A stretch of 64,000 nucleotides of DNA from Callaeas wilsoni (lineage: Eukaryota > Chordata > Aves > Passeriformes > Callaeidae): NCBI GenBank assembly GCA_013398955.1, contig VWPU01002057.1, positions 33,735 to 97,734 on the forward strand, in the 5' to 3' direction. A program made the translations under genes and the position numbers. This document shows, in pieces, positions 53,001-64,000 of the stretch (position 1 is the first letter of the stretch; each line of letters begins with the position of its first letter). The notes below the pieces were generated by a model. That model was given only the letters and a program-made list of their open reading frames with translations. It made no database searches and was not told the DNA's origin.

Positions 53001-56000
53001 GCTCTGCACCTGCCCGGCAGGCAGAGCCCAGCCGGGCTCACAGCCAGCACCTGTGCAGCGGCCGCTGCTGCATCTCCCTCCCGCGGCATCGATTACGGCA
53101 CGATGCTGAGCCGACACACATCAACTTGCAGCGATATAAACCTCGGCCAGGCGCGCCCCCGACGCCCCAGAACAAGGGGGTGATCCACAGCAGCCCCCAC
53201 AGAGCATCCCACCGGAGCGGGGCCGGCTCCCTGGCCGTGCTCCAGCGAGGAGCCGCGCTCAGCTGCCGCGCCGTGCTCCAGGGACTGCCGCTCCCGCAGC
53301 CGCGGTGGGGAGGGCTATAAATAGTGCGCGTAGCAGCTCGTTAGTAGCAGCGTGCCCCGGGATCCTTGGGGATGAAAGGCGCTAAATAAAGGCAGAGTAT
53401 TATCATTTGTTATGAACCGCAACGCTGGAAGAGGCATCGCCGAGCCGGGAGCTCCAGCGACGCCCCGCAGGCGCCGGCCCGTGCGCTCAGCCCCGCACCG
53501 AGGCGGCGGCGGCATCGTGCAAAGAACGGGGAATCGCCCAGCGCGGGGCTCTCAGGCAGGCAGCGGGGACAGCGACAGGCACCCAGAGCAGCTCAGCAGC
53601 TGCCCCGCACGGCCAAACCGCGTCCAAGGACCCTCTCTGCCCTTCGCTGGTCGGTCCCTTCCCGCTCCCACCTCAGCCGGGAGGAGGGTTTTGGCCACAC
53701 GTCTCACGCAGCGCAGAGGGACAGAGCCTCCAAGCAGCCCCCAGCCCCCTCCTCCCAGCTGCCAGTACCTAACCCCCCCTCCCAGCCCTCTCCCCCCACC
53801 TCTCCCCCCACCTCTCCATCAATCCCAGTGGCACAGGCGAGGACTGACAGCTCCGTCACCACCCGCCCTTCGCGTGCCCCCTCTCCTCCCACCACCCAGC
53901 TGCCACTGCAGCAAGAATCAGCTCTGGTTAATCAGTGCTCAAGCCTGTTAATTTGTGTTTTCCAGGCAGAGAGGAGAGGAGGGACCCGGGACTGCAAATC
54001 CCCATCCGCCTCCCTGCCGCAGGGAGCTCGCTGCTCGCTGGACCGCGGCGGGGACGGGGCGGCAGGAAGGAGGGCAGGAGACAGCTGGATTCGAATGGTT
54101 CAGGGACCCGTGGTCACGGTGGGATGCACGAGGTGGCGTGATGCTTTAGCCCCACAGAGGCTTGTTTTGTGCTGACATCTCTTCCCCTGTTTGTGCAAGG
54201 GCAGGGGTTTGGCCACGGCCCCAGCGCTGGACCCTGAGCAGGACTGTGCACACTCAGCTCAGCCTTTTGTGCCAAAACCATCGGCACGGCCCTGTCCTTA
54301 TGCAGGTTTGGCCTCCCAAAGGCGCAGCAAACGCTGTCCCCACGCAGCAGCCACTGAGGAGTCTCCACCGAGCCCCCACACGTCCCCACTTGCTCCAGCT
54401 GCTACGACAGCACCTCGATCCCGTAGCGCCATGGGCATCGCAGCCTTATCAGGGAAACCAGTTAATTATTTCCAGGCACCAAGTGGCTTCCCTCACCGCC
54501 ACAGGGCACTCCAACTATGCCAGGGCACGGGTTCTGCCGCTAACCCACGGGCAACTGGTCCAGCCCCACACACTGAGTCATGGCAGGGGCAGTCCTGCGG
54601 CCTTTATTTCCTCCAGGAGCCTGCTGTGGCTCCTTCACAGGGTCCCCGGGCATCCCAGCGTGGGGAAGCCAGGACATCACCCCAAGATGGGGCTCCCATC
54701 GGGTTTGGGGCTGCCTAAACCTGCTGTGGGTGCTCAGAGCAGTGCCCAGGCCGGGGGAAATTGGGCACCCACACTGGGTGCTCCTTCATGAGCAAAGTGG
54801 GCGCTCAGCCGTGAAGGAATGGGGCATTTATGCATGCAATAACTGGGCACCCACGCCTGAGCCAGAGGGGCACTCATGCAAAAACACACCGGGAGATCAC
54901 GCGTGGACTAATTGGGCACTCGTGCATAAATTATGTGGGTGCTTCTAGGCGAACTAATTGGGTGCTCATGCATGAACTGCTCGGGTGCTGTGGCGAGAGT
55001 GAAAGGGCCACTCATGCACGAACCAGCTGGGGCCTCATGCATCCATTTTTTTGGGCATTCATAAATTCACGGGGCGCTCATGCACGGATTAATTGAGCAG
55101 TCACGCGTCCATTCGCTGGGCACTCCTGCGTGAGCTAATTGGGCACTCATGTGTAAATTGGTGTAATTAGGAGTTAACACACTTGTGCACGTACTAATTG
55201 GGCACTCAGGTGTGAATGGATCAGGTGCTCATGCATGAATTAATTGGACACTCAGGCATGAGCTAATTGCAGGCACGTGCACCAATTAATTGGGCACTCA
55301 TGCATCAACCACCAGGCCGCTCATGCACGGAGCAGCAGCGTGAGATCCAGCGGGAATTCACGGGGCAGCCATGCATAAATCCAGCTGGGTGCTCACATGT
55401 AAATTAATTGTGCTCTCATGTGTGTGTTAATTGGGTGCTCATGCGTGTACTAATTGGGCGCCGATGCGGAAGAGCCCGAGGTGCTCATGCGTGCGCTGAA
55501 GGGCCTCTCATGCGTAAAATACCCGGGTGCTGCGGGGTGAGCCCCGCACACCCTGCAATTTATGCCAAACACACTCCGCCCCTCGTCTCGGCGAAACGTA
55601 TATTTAAGAATTTTCTGAACGAAAATCGGATACAAACTCCACTCTCAACATCATCACAGTGTTAATATTGACCAATTACGAGCTCCCCGCTCCCTCCCGC
55701 CCGGCTCGGCAGCGTGTGCGTGCGCTCGCTCCGACTTCACTGCAGCCCCTGGGATCACAGCGTCAGCAGCACAGTCTGAACAACCCCGGCAGAATTCACC
55801 CCTGGTCCCTCAGAGCGACCACTGGGCTCGGTATTGCAGGTACTCGGTGCAGACTTCACACCTGCAAACACGGACACAGCAAGGTCCCATCGGTTGGCAC
55901 AGGGGGACCCAGTGCCAGCCCCTGGCCCTGCGGAGTGGGTTACCTGGGGTAAACACGTCACAACCTCAGTGGTCATTCCCAATTCCAGGCCTTGTCCCTG

Positions 56001-59000
56001 CAAAACACTCAGCCAAGAGCACGGCAGCAGCTGTTGCAGGTGAGTGCAGTAGCTGTGGGACTTCATCCAGCCCCCAAACAGGTTCTGGGCACTTGTCTGG
56101 TGCAGAACGGGCACCTCCTTGGGGAGAGAGGAAGATGCCCTGTGTGCCAGGGCTGGCTGGGGTCACCTCTGGCAGCCTGGGCTGGCTTTGTGGAATTCGG
56201 GTGGCTTTGTGCAATTCGGGGGGAAGCACCCCAGGGACAGTTGGAGCATTGGCACGAGGTTCCTTCCCAGTGCACTGCCCCAGCTCCAGCACAGAGCCGA
56301 GAGCCCACGGGAGCTGCACTGCGGTGGAGGGAAGGGGTGAACTCTTCCAGGCTGCTCAGTCCTCCCCTGGGACTGGCCATCAGCCCGTCCTGGGGCACTC
56401 AGAGCTCCCTCAGGTCCTGTTTGATGATGGTAACTTTTAGGATACACCACACGTCAGCACTTTGGAAATTTGGGTAGTTTGGCCCTGATGATGTGGTCTC
56501 ATTAAAATTCAGGTTGAACTCCTTAATGATGTCCTAGTCCCGTGCTCTCTGCCAGCTCCGGGGCCATCAGACCACCCTTGGTTGGGCTTTGCTCCTGCTC
56601 CCAGGCAGCTCAGGGGCAGCTCTGGGGCACAGACAGTAAAACACGACTGTGGCACTGGTGTCACCCCCATGCAGACAACTGTTTCTGGGATCTGACTGAT
56701 GTAATTTTCTTTTGCTCCCTGAGATGATCAGCTGCAGCTTGCCCCAACCACCATGCCCCGAGCTCAGCCCCGTGCCCATCCCTGCTCCTGGCCACATCGC
56801 CCACACAGCGGGGTGTCCCTGTGTGGGAACCCATCCCTGCAACATCCCCAAGGGATTTGGGAGCAGCTCCACTGCGTGGGCACCAACACAGCCAGAGCTG
56901 CCTACCTGTAACAGCAGGCAGGACATCCCCATCCCAGCTTTCCCAGTCTGGCTTCTCTCCCCATCAGACACAGACATCACCAGCACCACGGCAGGTCCGG
57001 GAGCCTCCGAGATGTTCGGAGCTCAATCCCAGCTGTGTTATTGGTGTCATTTGTTTCTCTGAGACACGGAGCAATACTCGGAGCAGTGCCGGGGTGTTTG
57101 GCACTCTCCTTGCCGGCGGTTGCCATTAGTGGTCTGCCTTGCTCCCAGACTGGATAAACAGGTCCATGAGCAGTTCTCATCTCCCCCGGGGCTGGTACCA
57201 ACAGGAAAGCCAATATGCAGCTGAAATCCTTTTTAGACTTTATTAAATATTTAAGGGCCGGTATTAGGCTTTGGAAATTGGGTTTAGGGAAAAAGCAGCA
57301 GTTGCTCTTTGAAGCAAAGGCAGGAGAGGAAGGGCAAAGGACAGTGCCTTCATTTGGAAATTAATGAATCAGGCTGAAGCACTCCCACAGCAGGAGCTGG
57401 TGTCTGCAGCAGGTCTGTCCCAGGATTGAATCCCGGCTTCCCCAGGAGCCAACACAGCAATGCCCTGGAGGGGCAGAGGATTCCCAGTGCTGCTGGGAGC
57501 AGGGATGGAGCAGCCCCTCTGCCTGGCCATTCAGGGGGCAGCTGTGTCCTCCCACCTGCTCAAATCCATCCCTTGGCCACAGGGATTTCGGTGTGATCTG
57601 GCACTCCAAGGTGCCATCCCCAACCCGAGGAGCAATTCCTGCCCTGGGCAGAGGAGAAAACTCCCCTCTAGACCAGCGTGGGCAGTAGGAAAGAAAGTCC
57701 CTCTGGCTCAGCCATCAGTCCCTGGAACCATGGGAAGGTCAGGAGGATGCTCAAGGCAAAGCCTTGCTGGCAGCAGGGCCACCTCTGCTGCCCTCCCGGT
57801 CTCTCCCGCAGGGATTCCGTGCACTGGGGGGTGACACAGAGACCCAGAGCAGCTCCACCGGGTCCAGCCATCGATCAGAAGATGCTGGAGAAACAGGTGG
57901 ATGAAGCACAGGCAGCCCTCCTTCCAGCAGGAGGTGTGGGGAGCAAGCCCTGTGCCGGTACCACCGGGCTGGGGAGCCCATGGCAGCGATGGTGATGGAA
58001 GCAACACAGACCATGCCCCGGGGCTGAGCACCCCATGGCCACCCCTGCCCAGGGCACGGACCCTGGCTTCCCTTGGCATCCAGCTCCCTAGAAGGTCCGG
58101 GAGAACAAGGAGGGGAAGGAGGAACAAAGCGACCCCACAAATGTCACCCTGATAACAGAGTGAGCGTGCCCGCAGGCTCCTCCCTGAAGCAGCCGCTTCC
58201 TTTGATGCCTTCAGAGCTTCTTGTTTCACAACCTTAATTATAGCGGCAGCAGCAAAGGTCAGGAGAGTGGTTAAGCAGATCCATTAACATGTCAGGGGAT
58301 AAATGAAATGTGATTCTTGAGATGCCGGAGCAGCGGTGGCACGAGCGTGGCTGGCGGGGACGGTGGCTCCGCACTGCTGCAGAGGGAACCCTCAGGGCAT
58401 CGGTCATGTCCCCCTCTTCCCTCCCTGGCACTGCAAGAACCTCCCAGAGACGGCAGGGACTCCTCAAAACTTGCTTCTGAAACCCCAAAATTTGTTTTGC
58501 TTGCATCTGCCTATGGAGCCCCAGGTCCACGCGCATGTGGGATGCCCTGGGTTGGATTCACTGGGAGCAGGTTGGGGTCGCCTTGGAGAAGGAGCTGGAG
58601 ATGCCTCCAGACCACCACAGCCCTCCAGAGGCAGCACGGCAGGTCCACATTGAGCTTGCAGTGAACCTACACCACAGCAAAGCCCTCCACAGCTCTGACT
58701 GACACGTGGCTGCAGCAAAAACGGGCCCCAAACGAACGCCAGTCCTTGGGCATCCCTCTGGCACCTCCTGCCCATCGTCCTGCCTCGGTGCCCCAAACCA
58801 AACGGCCTTGAACACTTCCAGCAATGGGGCAGCCCCAGCTTCTCTGGGCAACCTCTGCCAGGGCCTCACCACCCTCACAGGGAAGAATTTCTTCCTGATA
58901 TCCCATCTAACCCTGCTCTCTGTCAGTTTGAAGCCATTCCCCCTTGTCCTGTCAGTCCAAGCCCTGCTAAAAGTCACCCACACTGACAAATTCACCCGGC

Positions 59001-62000
59001 ATTTGCCACCGAGGGATAACGGGTCCACAGCCACCCGGCCAGCTCACCCCGCTTTCTGCTGGATGAGCAACAGGAGGGATTTCAACACAAACCAACCTGG
59101 CAGAGAAACCCAGTGCCTGGGGCCAAACACTTCGGAGGCTAAAAATAAACCAGCAGCAGCGGGGGAGCTACCAAGGTCCCTCCTCTGCTCCTGTCCACTG
59201 CCCCAGCCAGCACATTTCCTCAGCAGCGGGGTGGCACGATGGAGCAAAGCCCCAGCCTGTCTCAGCCAGCAAAGAACCAACCCATTTTCCTGGCTGGAAG
59301 CTGCTGCAATCGTAGAATTTCCTTTCCTTTCCCACAGAATTCCACTCGCCACCATGTACCCCCGTAACTAAAAATCAATGTGTTTATAGTTTGCTCTTAA
59401 ACTAATGCCCATTAATTCCCTGCATTACTGTCAAGCAATGGAGCCAATTTTGCGGCTTATTGTGAAAGAGCAGAAAATGATGATGCTGGAGTGAGTTTAA
59501 AATCCACAAAATAGATCACAGTGGGTGGGATGCGGTTCTTGGGAAAAGAGCATCTTCCTCACACCCACTCTGCAGCCTGGGTGTCATTTTGGCACCCTCG
59601 CTGTGGCTTCCACACCTTCACTTGAGCCCCGCTGTGGCCTCAGGAGCACCGGGACCGCCATCCCCAACCATCCTGACCCCAACCTGGCCCCAGAGCGATG
59701 CTGCTGCACCAGCAGGGCTCTGAGCGTGCCTGATTGCTCAGCTATTGCAGCCTCAAAAATAACACAGCGCTAGTTCTGGACACGGGCAATGGCTGTGCAA
59801 AGGGAACCCTGAAACCAATCCCCCCCAAGAACGACTGAGGAAAAAGAGCTAAAATGTGCTCTTCTGAAACAAGCTCACATTTCTAAAACTGCTTCATGAT
59901 TTTAAGGGTTACTGGCCTGGGAGTGCTGCTGTGAGTAGGGACACTCAGCACCCAGCACTGTGTTTCTCTCCCAGTTTCTCTCCCAGGAGTCCACACCATC
60001 ATTTCCACCCAGGACATGGATTGTGCACCCACAACTGCCCCTGTGCACGTTACACACTTCATTCAGGCCGCAGCCACACCTCAGGACCTTCATAAATCTC
60101 CAGCTGAGCAGAACCCTCTGACCGTGGCCCCACAAGGTTCTTAAACACAATCCCAAATCCCACTGTGGCCCTAAGCTGTGAGCACCTGGCCCAAGTTAAG
60201 CTCAGGTTTAAATCCCCATGGAAGAGGCTGTGATCCAGGGAGGATGACGGTTCCTTCAAATCTTGGGAGTTACACCTCCTGGGACACAACACCAAACTGC
60301 ATCTCTGAGCTACCCCAACAAGGCATCAGGAGGATTAATAAATTAATTATTATAAAGCACTTTGAGGGCTTTTGGATGAAAGTATCTATGAAAGCACAAA
60401 GAATTACATAATTTATTATTCAGTATTACTATCACCCAGCACTGGCTTCTCCTGCACGCTCCTGTGTGGCACCAGCCTGGCCTCCAAGGAGGCTTAAACA
60501 GTCCTGCAGCCTGGCTGTTCCCACCAGCACTACTCCAGCACCTGGCAGACGGGGGAGCTTGGCATTGCCAGGTATTCCTGGGCATTCGGGTGCCCGGAGA
60601 CACAGAAAGGCACACGGAGATGGGTCCAAACCAACAGGACTTGGGCAGCCGGCACTTCAAAGAAGCCCTTCTGCGTCTTTAGGTGTCCAAGTGCCATTAA
60701 AATCTGGCCCCCAGCACTGTAAGTCAGGAGTAGAGTGGGGAGAGGAGCCAAGAGATGAGGTTTCCAGGCTCCTGCCTTTCCATGTCCAGTTCCCAGCAGG
60801 GCCTGGGACAACCTGCTCTGAACGCACACAGGAAAATATTTCTCGCGGCTCACGGAGGCCGTTGACGGCAGCCCTGCAGCATCCTCGGCTCAACCTCCCT
60901 GTCCACAACTGCCCTGGCACCTGAGCCATCCCATGCTCCTCTCCTGGCTGCTCCCATCTCCTTCTTGTCCCAGGACTGCTGCAACTGAGGCACGGCCAGA
61001 GAAACACCACAAATAGGAGATGGAGAGCCCAGAGGGGACAAGGGACACAAGAAGCCAGCAGGCAAGAGGAACACTGAGAGGAAACAGAGGTCCTCTATGC
61101 CCCATGGATGAGATAAATTTGCAGAAAAGCCTTGTGGGGGAGAGGGGCTGACATTTCCCTCCGCTCCTGCAGAACTGAGAGGGGCCTTTTTGGTATTTGC
61201 TTTGTTTTGTGTGGAAGTTCATACGAACAGAAAATGATGCAATGGAAGGAAATCCCAGCGTGGGAGAAGCCCTTCACGTACCACGGCCACGGCTCACGCT
61301 GCCATGGGAACTTCCCTGGGATAAATCCACGTTCCCATCAGTTTGGGCTGCTGCAGACATCTGCCCAGATGTGCTGTAGCAACAGCACCACACACGAGGC
61401 AGGGCCAGCACTCGCTCGGTAACGTGGCAGCCAGGACATGGGACAGGCAGCACAGGCCAGGGATGCTCTTGTGTCTGCCAGAAAGGTGCCTAAATATCAA
61501 CATGCTTGGGAACAAAACCTTTTCCAAGCAGGCCCCCAGAAATTCTTGAGCAGGCCATGGATTTGCGTGTATGACTGTCCCCTGCTCCAGCTGTTCCACC
61601 AGCCACAGCACAGGGGTCTGGATCAGTTCCTCCCACTCTACTCAGTGCAGCCCTGCCCTCCTACCTGCCTCTCCTCTGCCTGGCTTCCCCAAAACACAGA
61701 AGGAAATGAGTATGTTTCCAATCTCCCGTGGTCTGAAGATAAATCAGAGGCTGTCAGCCGTGCCTGGGAGAGCCCTGTGAAGTGCTTCACCAGACAAGGG
61801 AGTGCGCGCTCACCTTGACAGCTGCAGAAAAGGGGCAGAAGCGCTCAGCAAAAGTAATTAATTGCAGAGACGAGAGGTGGAATGAGCAGAGCTCAACAAA
61901 CAGACCCTGGAATTAGCAACAGCTCTCCCTGACAGGCACCGCACCACCAGCCACAAGCTGCTGGGACACGTTGGGATGCTGCACCAGACTCCAGCCATGC

Positions 62001-63793
62001 AAAGGGCCACGTGCTACTGGGTGCTGCTCCTTCACCTGCACAGGTACAGGGGTCTTTAGAAAGAGGCAGTGAGAGGTCCAGAGCTGGCAGGCAAAGCTCC
62101 AGACAGGCTGGAAACTCATTTTGGGAGAGATCAGAGTACCACGACCTTTCTTGGAAAGGGTGCAGTGAAAAGGGGAGGGCACCCAAAAGAGAGGAGCAGA
62201 AAGTTGGGAATGAAGTGATTCAAAAAAGCAATGACCTGCCGGCCTTATCCAGCAGAGACATTCAGCAGCAGCTGTGTTTGGCTGGCTTCGGCTGCAAGTA
62301 GGACATGGGGCACCACTGCCCGTGTGCCCCGTGTCGGTCCCACTGGTGGTGGCACCTTCCTGGCGCAGAGAAGCCACCGCAGGGGTGCAGAAAGCCCAGC
62401 ACACAGGAGATCACCAGCAGATGAGGCTGTGCTGGGGCTGGCTGTTCCCAGATTCCTCTCCATCAGAGATCAGGTCATCACAGTGACTGCAAACCGAGCG
62501 GGCGATTGCAGCACAGCATTAACGGTACCTGGCCCAGCGCGGCCGCACTCGCCGTGGGAGACAGCTGCAGTGAGGACACCAAAACCCAGCTCAGCTCAGC
62601 CAGGGCTGTGCAACCTGGCACTGTCATCTCCTCACTACTTCCTCCCCGTGAGCACTTTGAGAGCTGGGGTACCCCAGCCTCTCCTGCCATCACAGCCCGT
62701 TTGGCTATGCGGACATGCCCCCCACCACCTGCCCTCCTCCCGCCTGCTGCCGGCTGTGCCACGGCACAGAGCAACCCCGCGTGTAGGGTTGTGCAATGCA
62801 CCAGTATTGCCTCTTCTCCATATGGGAGAACTTGCTGCATCCTAATCTATTGCCTTTTTGGGTAAGCGCTGCCGTGGGACTGCAGCAATGACAGAGGGGA
62901 GAGCTCGCAGGTCTGCTGCACGTTTGGGGAATATCGTCGACCTGCAAGCAGGGAGGCAAACTTGAGCCACTAAAGCCTTTGTTTCCTTTGTGCATCCTTC
63001 AGGAAAAAAAATGATTTTGCTAAAACTGGATGGCTGAGGCACCAGCCACGTTAATTAGATTACGGTGGAGGTCCAGACGGGAAAGCCACTCGCTCAGAAA
63101 ATCAGGTTATTAAACCGATACTGAGACACTCAGAAAAATATCTGCCTCGCCGGTGTCGGGCTCTTCACTTCAGAGAGCAATAACAAAGGGAACCCCTCCA
63201 ACTAACGCACCCAAACTTTGGAAGCCACCCAGACGCTCGGCACCTCGCTCCGGGAGCTGCTGCCGGGCTCCGGGGAGGCAGCGCGGGGAGGACAATCCCC
63301 GCGGCGGGCCCTGGGTACCGGGGGCCGGGCAGCCGGGGGGAAGGATGCTCGGGGCAGGGGCGGGGGTGCGGCGAGGGAGGGCGCGATGCTCCGGTGGGCG
63401 CCGCGGGCGGGCAGGATGCGGCCCTGGCCCCGCCGTTCCCGGAGGCTCAGAAATAGGCCACGGAGGACGGTTTTTGTGAAAAACCAGCGCGTTCCCCTGG
63501 CTCGCTGCCCCTCTCCGTGTCTCTGCTGCCTTATGGGTTTTTTCCTCCTCCCAGGCCAATCCCTGAATTCTTCCAACAAAGCCCGGCCGAGCCTGCGCCC
63601 TCCCCGGGAGCGGCCCCGGCAGGAGCCGCCGCTCGCCGCGGCACCGACCCGGGGGAGCGGCGGGGCCGGGCGGCAGCGCGGATCCCATCACACCCCCGGC
63701 ATCGCCCCGGCAGCCCCCCGGGCACTCACAGTACGTTTTCCTGGTCAGCTCTTCCACAACTTCAGGCTTCAACTTGCTGTTGGATTTGCCCAT
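47098..63793 (-). CDS. NCS1: Neuronal calcium sensor 1 (frequenin), complete, 190 aa
   Basis: Small myristoylated EF-hand protein that couples Ca2+ to phosphatidylinositol 4-kinase beta, D2 receptor/GRK2, IP3 receptor and channel regulation at Golgi and plasma membranes. Exons: 63730-63793, 50336-50360, 48692-48830, 48134-48212, 47935-48023, 47544-47621, 47098-47196, totalling 573 nt. All donors and acceptors are canonical and the phases close exactly. The protein starts MGKSNSK (N-myristoylation signal). The first EF-hand is inactive ([12 protein letters not shown]). EF2 (residues 73-84), EF3 (109-120) and EF4 (157-168) keep acidic loop residues and the central Gly. The C-terminus is SLYDGLV. 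It appears identical to human NCS1 as I remember it. ATG 63793 sits in a perfect Kozak context, GCCGCCACCATGG. Confidence 0.97.
48831..50335 (-). other. NCS1: NCS1 intron 2
   Basis: Intron between the microexon and exon 3. It contains a CR1-like fragment at 49190-49415. The rest is GC-rich, without exons or repeats that I recognise. Confidence 0.75.
49190..49415 (+). mobile_element. CR1-type LINE 3' fragment
   Basis: The plus strand contains a diverged form of the bird CR1 3' region: CTGGAACAGGCTCCCCAGGG, then a TGGTG...CACC stretch, AAGAAGTGTTTGGACAAC, and later GGAGTTGGACTTACGATGAT followed by GTCCCTTCCAGCTCAG. The order matches the canonical CR1 tail as I remember it. It is 5'-truncated, with no reading frame left. 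Confidence 0.8.
50336..50360 (-). CDS. NCS1: NCS1 exon 2, a 25-nt microexon
   Basis: The exon carries the end of codon 22 to the second base of codon 30 (F-T-E-K-E-V-Q-Q-W). It lies between a cleanly read acceptor (TTTTCTCTTGCAG) and donor (GTGAGT). It follows a 13.4-kb intron (50361-63729) and precedes a 1.5-kb one (48831-50335). Skipping it would shift the frame, so it must be included for a functional protein. Confidence 0.95.
53050..53600. promoter_or_regulatory. CpG-rich block with TATA-like motif in NCS1 intron 1
   Basis: CpG dinucleotides are dense from about 53050 to 53600, unlike the flanks. The plus strand carries GGGCTATAAATAGTGCGCG at about 53313-53331 and a second TATA-like word, GCGATATAAACC, near 53130. 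On the minus strand the first also reads as TATTTATAG. It could be an internal or antisense promoter; no spliced product can be assigned. Confidence 0.35.
53351..53412 (+). mobile_element. Ancient SINE/LINE-type 3' tail (MIR/L2-like)
   Basis: The string GGGATCCTTGGGGATGAAAG, then GCGCTAAATAAAGGCAGAGT and ATTATCATT, closely resembles the common vertebrate tail of the GGCGCTATATAAATGCAAAG-TATTATT type that I associate with old tRNA-derived SINEs and L2/CR1-clade LINEs. Only the 3' end is present. Family assignment is from memory and uncertain. Confidence 0.55.
54726..55540. repeat. Degenerate 23-bp minisatellite, about 35 units, in NCS1 intron 1
   Basis: The core word TGGGCACTCATGCATGA followed by ACTAAT recurs with a spacing of 22-24 bp for over 800 bp (for example GGG at 54914, 54937, 54960, 54983). 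Units vary in the GCACTC/GTGCTC, ATGCATGA and CTAATTGG positions. CpG-to-TpG-like changes (GCG/GTG) are frequent. Units are old and diverged compared with the 120-bp and 11-bp arrays in HMCN2. Confidence 0.93.
58795..58990 (-). mobile_element. CR1-type LINE fragment, reverse orientation
   Basis: The plus strand reads CTTCTCTGGGCAACCTCTGC, CAGGGCCTCACCACCCTCAC, AGGGAAGAATTTCTTCCTGA and CCATTCCCCCTTGTCCTGTC. These are the reverse complement of well-known bird CR1 words (GGACAAGGGGAATGG..., AAGAAATTCTTCCCTGTGAG, GTGAGGCCCTGGCACAGG). The fragment is truncated at both ends and non-coding. Confidence 0.88.
60325..60430 (+). mobile_element. Second ancient SINE/LINE-type 3' tail
   Basis: The plus strand contains AGGAGGATTAATAAATTAAT, then TATAAAGCACTTTGAGGGCT, TTTGGATGAAAGTATCTATG and an AT-rich end. 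The layout (AAAGCACTTTGAG, GGATGAAAG, TATATGAA-like, ATTATT) matches the same tail type as at 53351-53412, more diverged. No body of the element is recognisable upstream. Confidence 0.55.
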
Positions 63794-64000
63794 GGTGGCG
63801 GCAGCGCCTCTGAGCCCGCCGCCTCCCGGCCTCGCTGCGGGGCACGGAGCGGCGGGGCCGCTGCCTCGCTGGGGCTCCCGGCCCGGCTACATCCCGCGGG
63901 GGGCGGCGGCGAGGGGGGCGGAGGGGTCTTTGTTGGCGGGGTTTGGCCGCAGAGCCGCGCCGCGGGGCCGCGCTGCGTGTGCGTGTCCGTGTGCGTGTCC
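63240..64000 (-). promoter_or_regulatory. NCS1: CpG-island promoter and 5' UTR of NCS1
   Basis: From about 63240 to the right edge the sequence is very GC-rich with dense CpGs and GC boxes (for example GGGGCGG on either strand near 63905-63920), surrounding the first coding exon. No TATA box is seen, typical of broadly used neuronal CpG promoters. The transcription start is not visible and may lie past 64000. A minimal ATG-TAG lies at 63892-63887 on the sense strand. Confidence 0.65.

Larger units (their letters stand above)
50361..63729 (-). other. NCS1: NCS1 intron 1 (13.4 kb)
   Basis: The large first intron separates the CpG-island exon from the microexon. It holds a CpG-rich/TATA block (about 53050-53600), a 23-bp minisatellite (54726-55540), two ancient SINE/LINE-like tails (53351-53412 and 60325-60430) and a reverse CR1 fragment (58795-58990). 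Stretches at 50400-53000, 55560-58780 and 60430-63200 show nothing I can name. The alternative NCS1 first exon that encodes a MATI start in human was not found. Confidence 0.7.

Noticed and set aside
54726..55540. Could the regular 23-bp array be a CRISPR array?
   Set aside because: There is no repeat/unique-spacer alternation; units are head-to-tail and diverged, and the setting is an intron of a vertebrate gene. It is a minisatellite.

Overview
The window is vertebrate nuclear DNA, most likely from a bird. Introns are compact, GC is high, there are CR1-type LINE fragments, and three genes lie in the order ASS1 - HMCN2 - NCS1, a neighbourhood I recall from human 9q34 and chicken chromosome 17. 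All three genes are on the minus strand, so transcription runs from high to low coordinates. One ambiguous base (N) lies at 21887. I see no prokaryotic features, CRISPR arrays or defence systems.

Layout from high to low coordinates. (1) NCS1, neuronal calcium sensor 1, is complete: 7 coding exons between 63793 and 47098 encode 190 aa. It includes a 25-nt microexon, a 13.4-kb first intron rich in repeats, a CpG-island promoter at the right edge, and a putative 5-kb 3' UTR reaching an AATAAA near 42.07 kb. (2) HMCN2, hemicentin-2, appears complete from start to stop. I reconstructed 79 coding exons from 39728 to 6648. Splice phases close throughout and give 12,138 nt, or 4,045 aa: signal peptide, VWA domain, hemicentin linker, 33 Ig modules, nidogen G2F barrel, four calcium-binding EGF modules and a fibulin-type C-terminus ending SVSPYPY. 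(3) ASS1, argininosuccinate synthase, is present only as its 5' part. It has a TATA-box promoter near 5.19 kb, a short non-coding first exon, and three coding exons (residues 1-122). The rest lies beyond position 1.

The genes are functionally unrelated: a neuronal Ca2+ sensor, a giant extracellular-matrix protein and a urea-cycle/arginine-synthesis enzyme. They are simply packed in tandem. The stop codon of HMCN2 lies about 1.5 kb upstream of the ASS1 TATA box.

The structures not explained by genes are mainly tandem repeats. They include a 23-bp degenerate minisatellite of about 0.8 kb in NCS1 intron 1, a 120-bp minisatellite in HMCN2 intron 47, and a 119-bp duplication in HMCN2 intron 24. 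An 11-bp array also forms an extended pyrimidine tract against the 3' splice site of HMCN2 exon 37. Further points of interest are a possible alternative first coding exon of ASS1, a CpG-rich block inside the putative NCS1 3' UTR, a CpG/TATA block in NCS1 intron 1, and two ancient SINE/LINE-like tails. Exon coordinates come from reading splice signals and reading frames by eye. Comparisons with human proteins are from memory.
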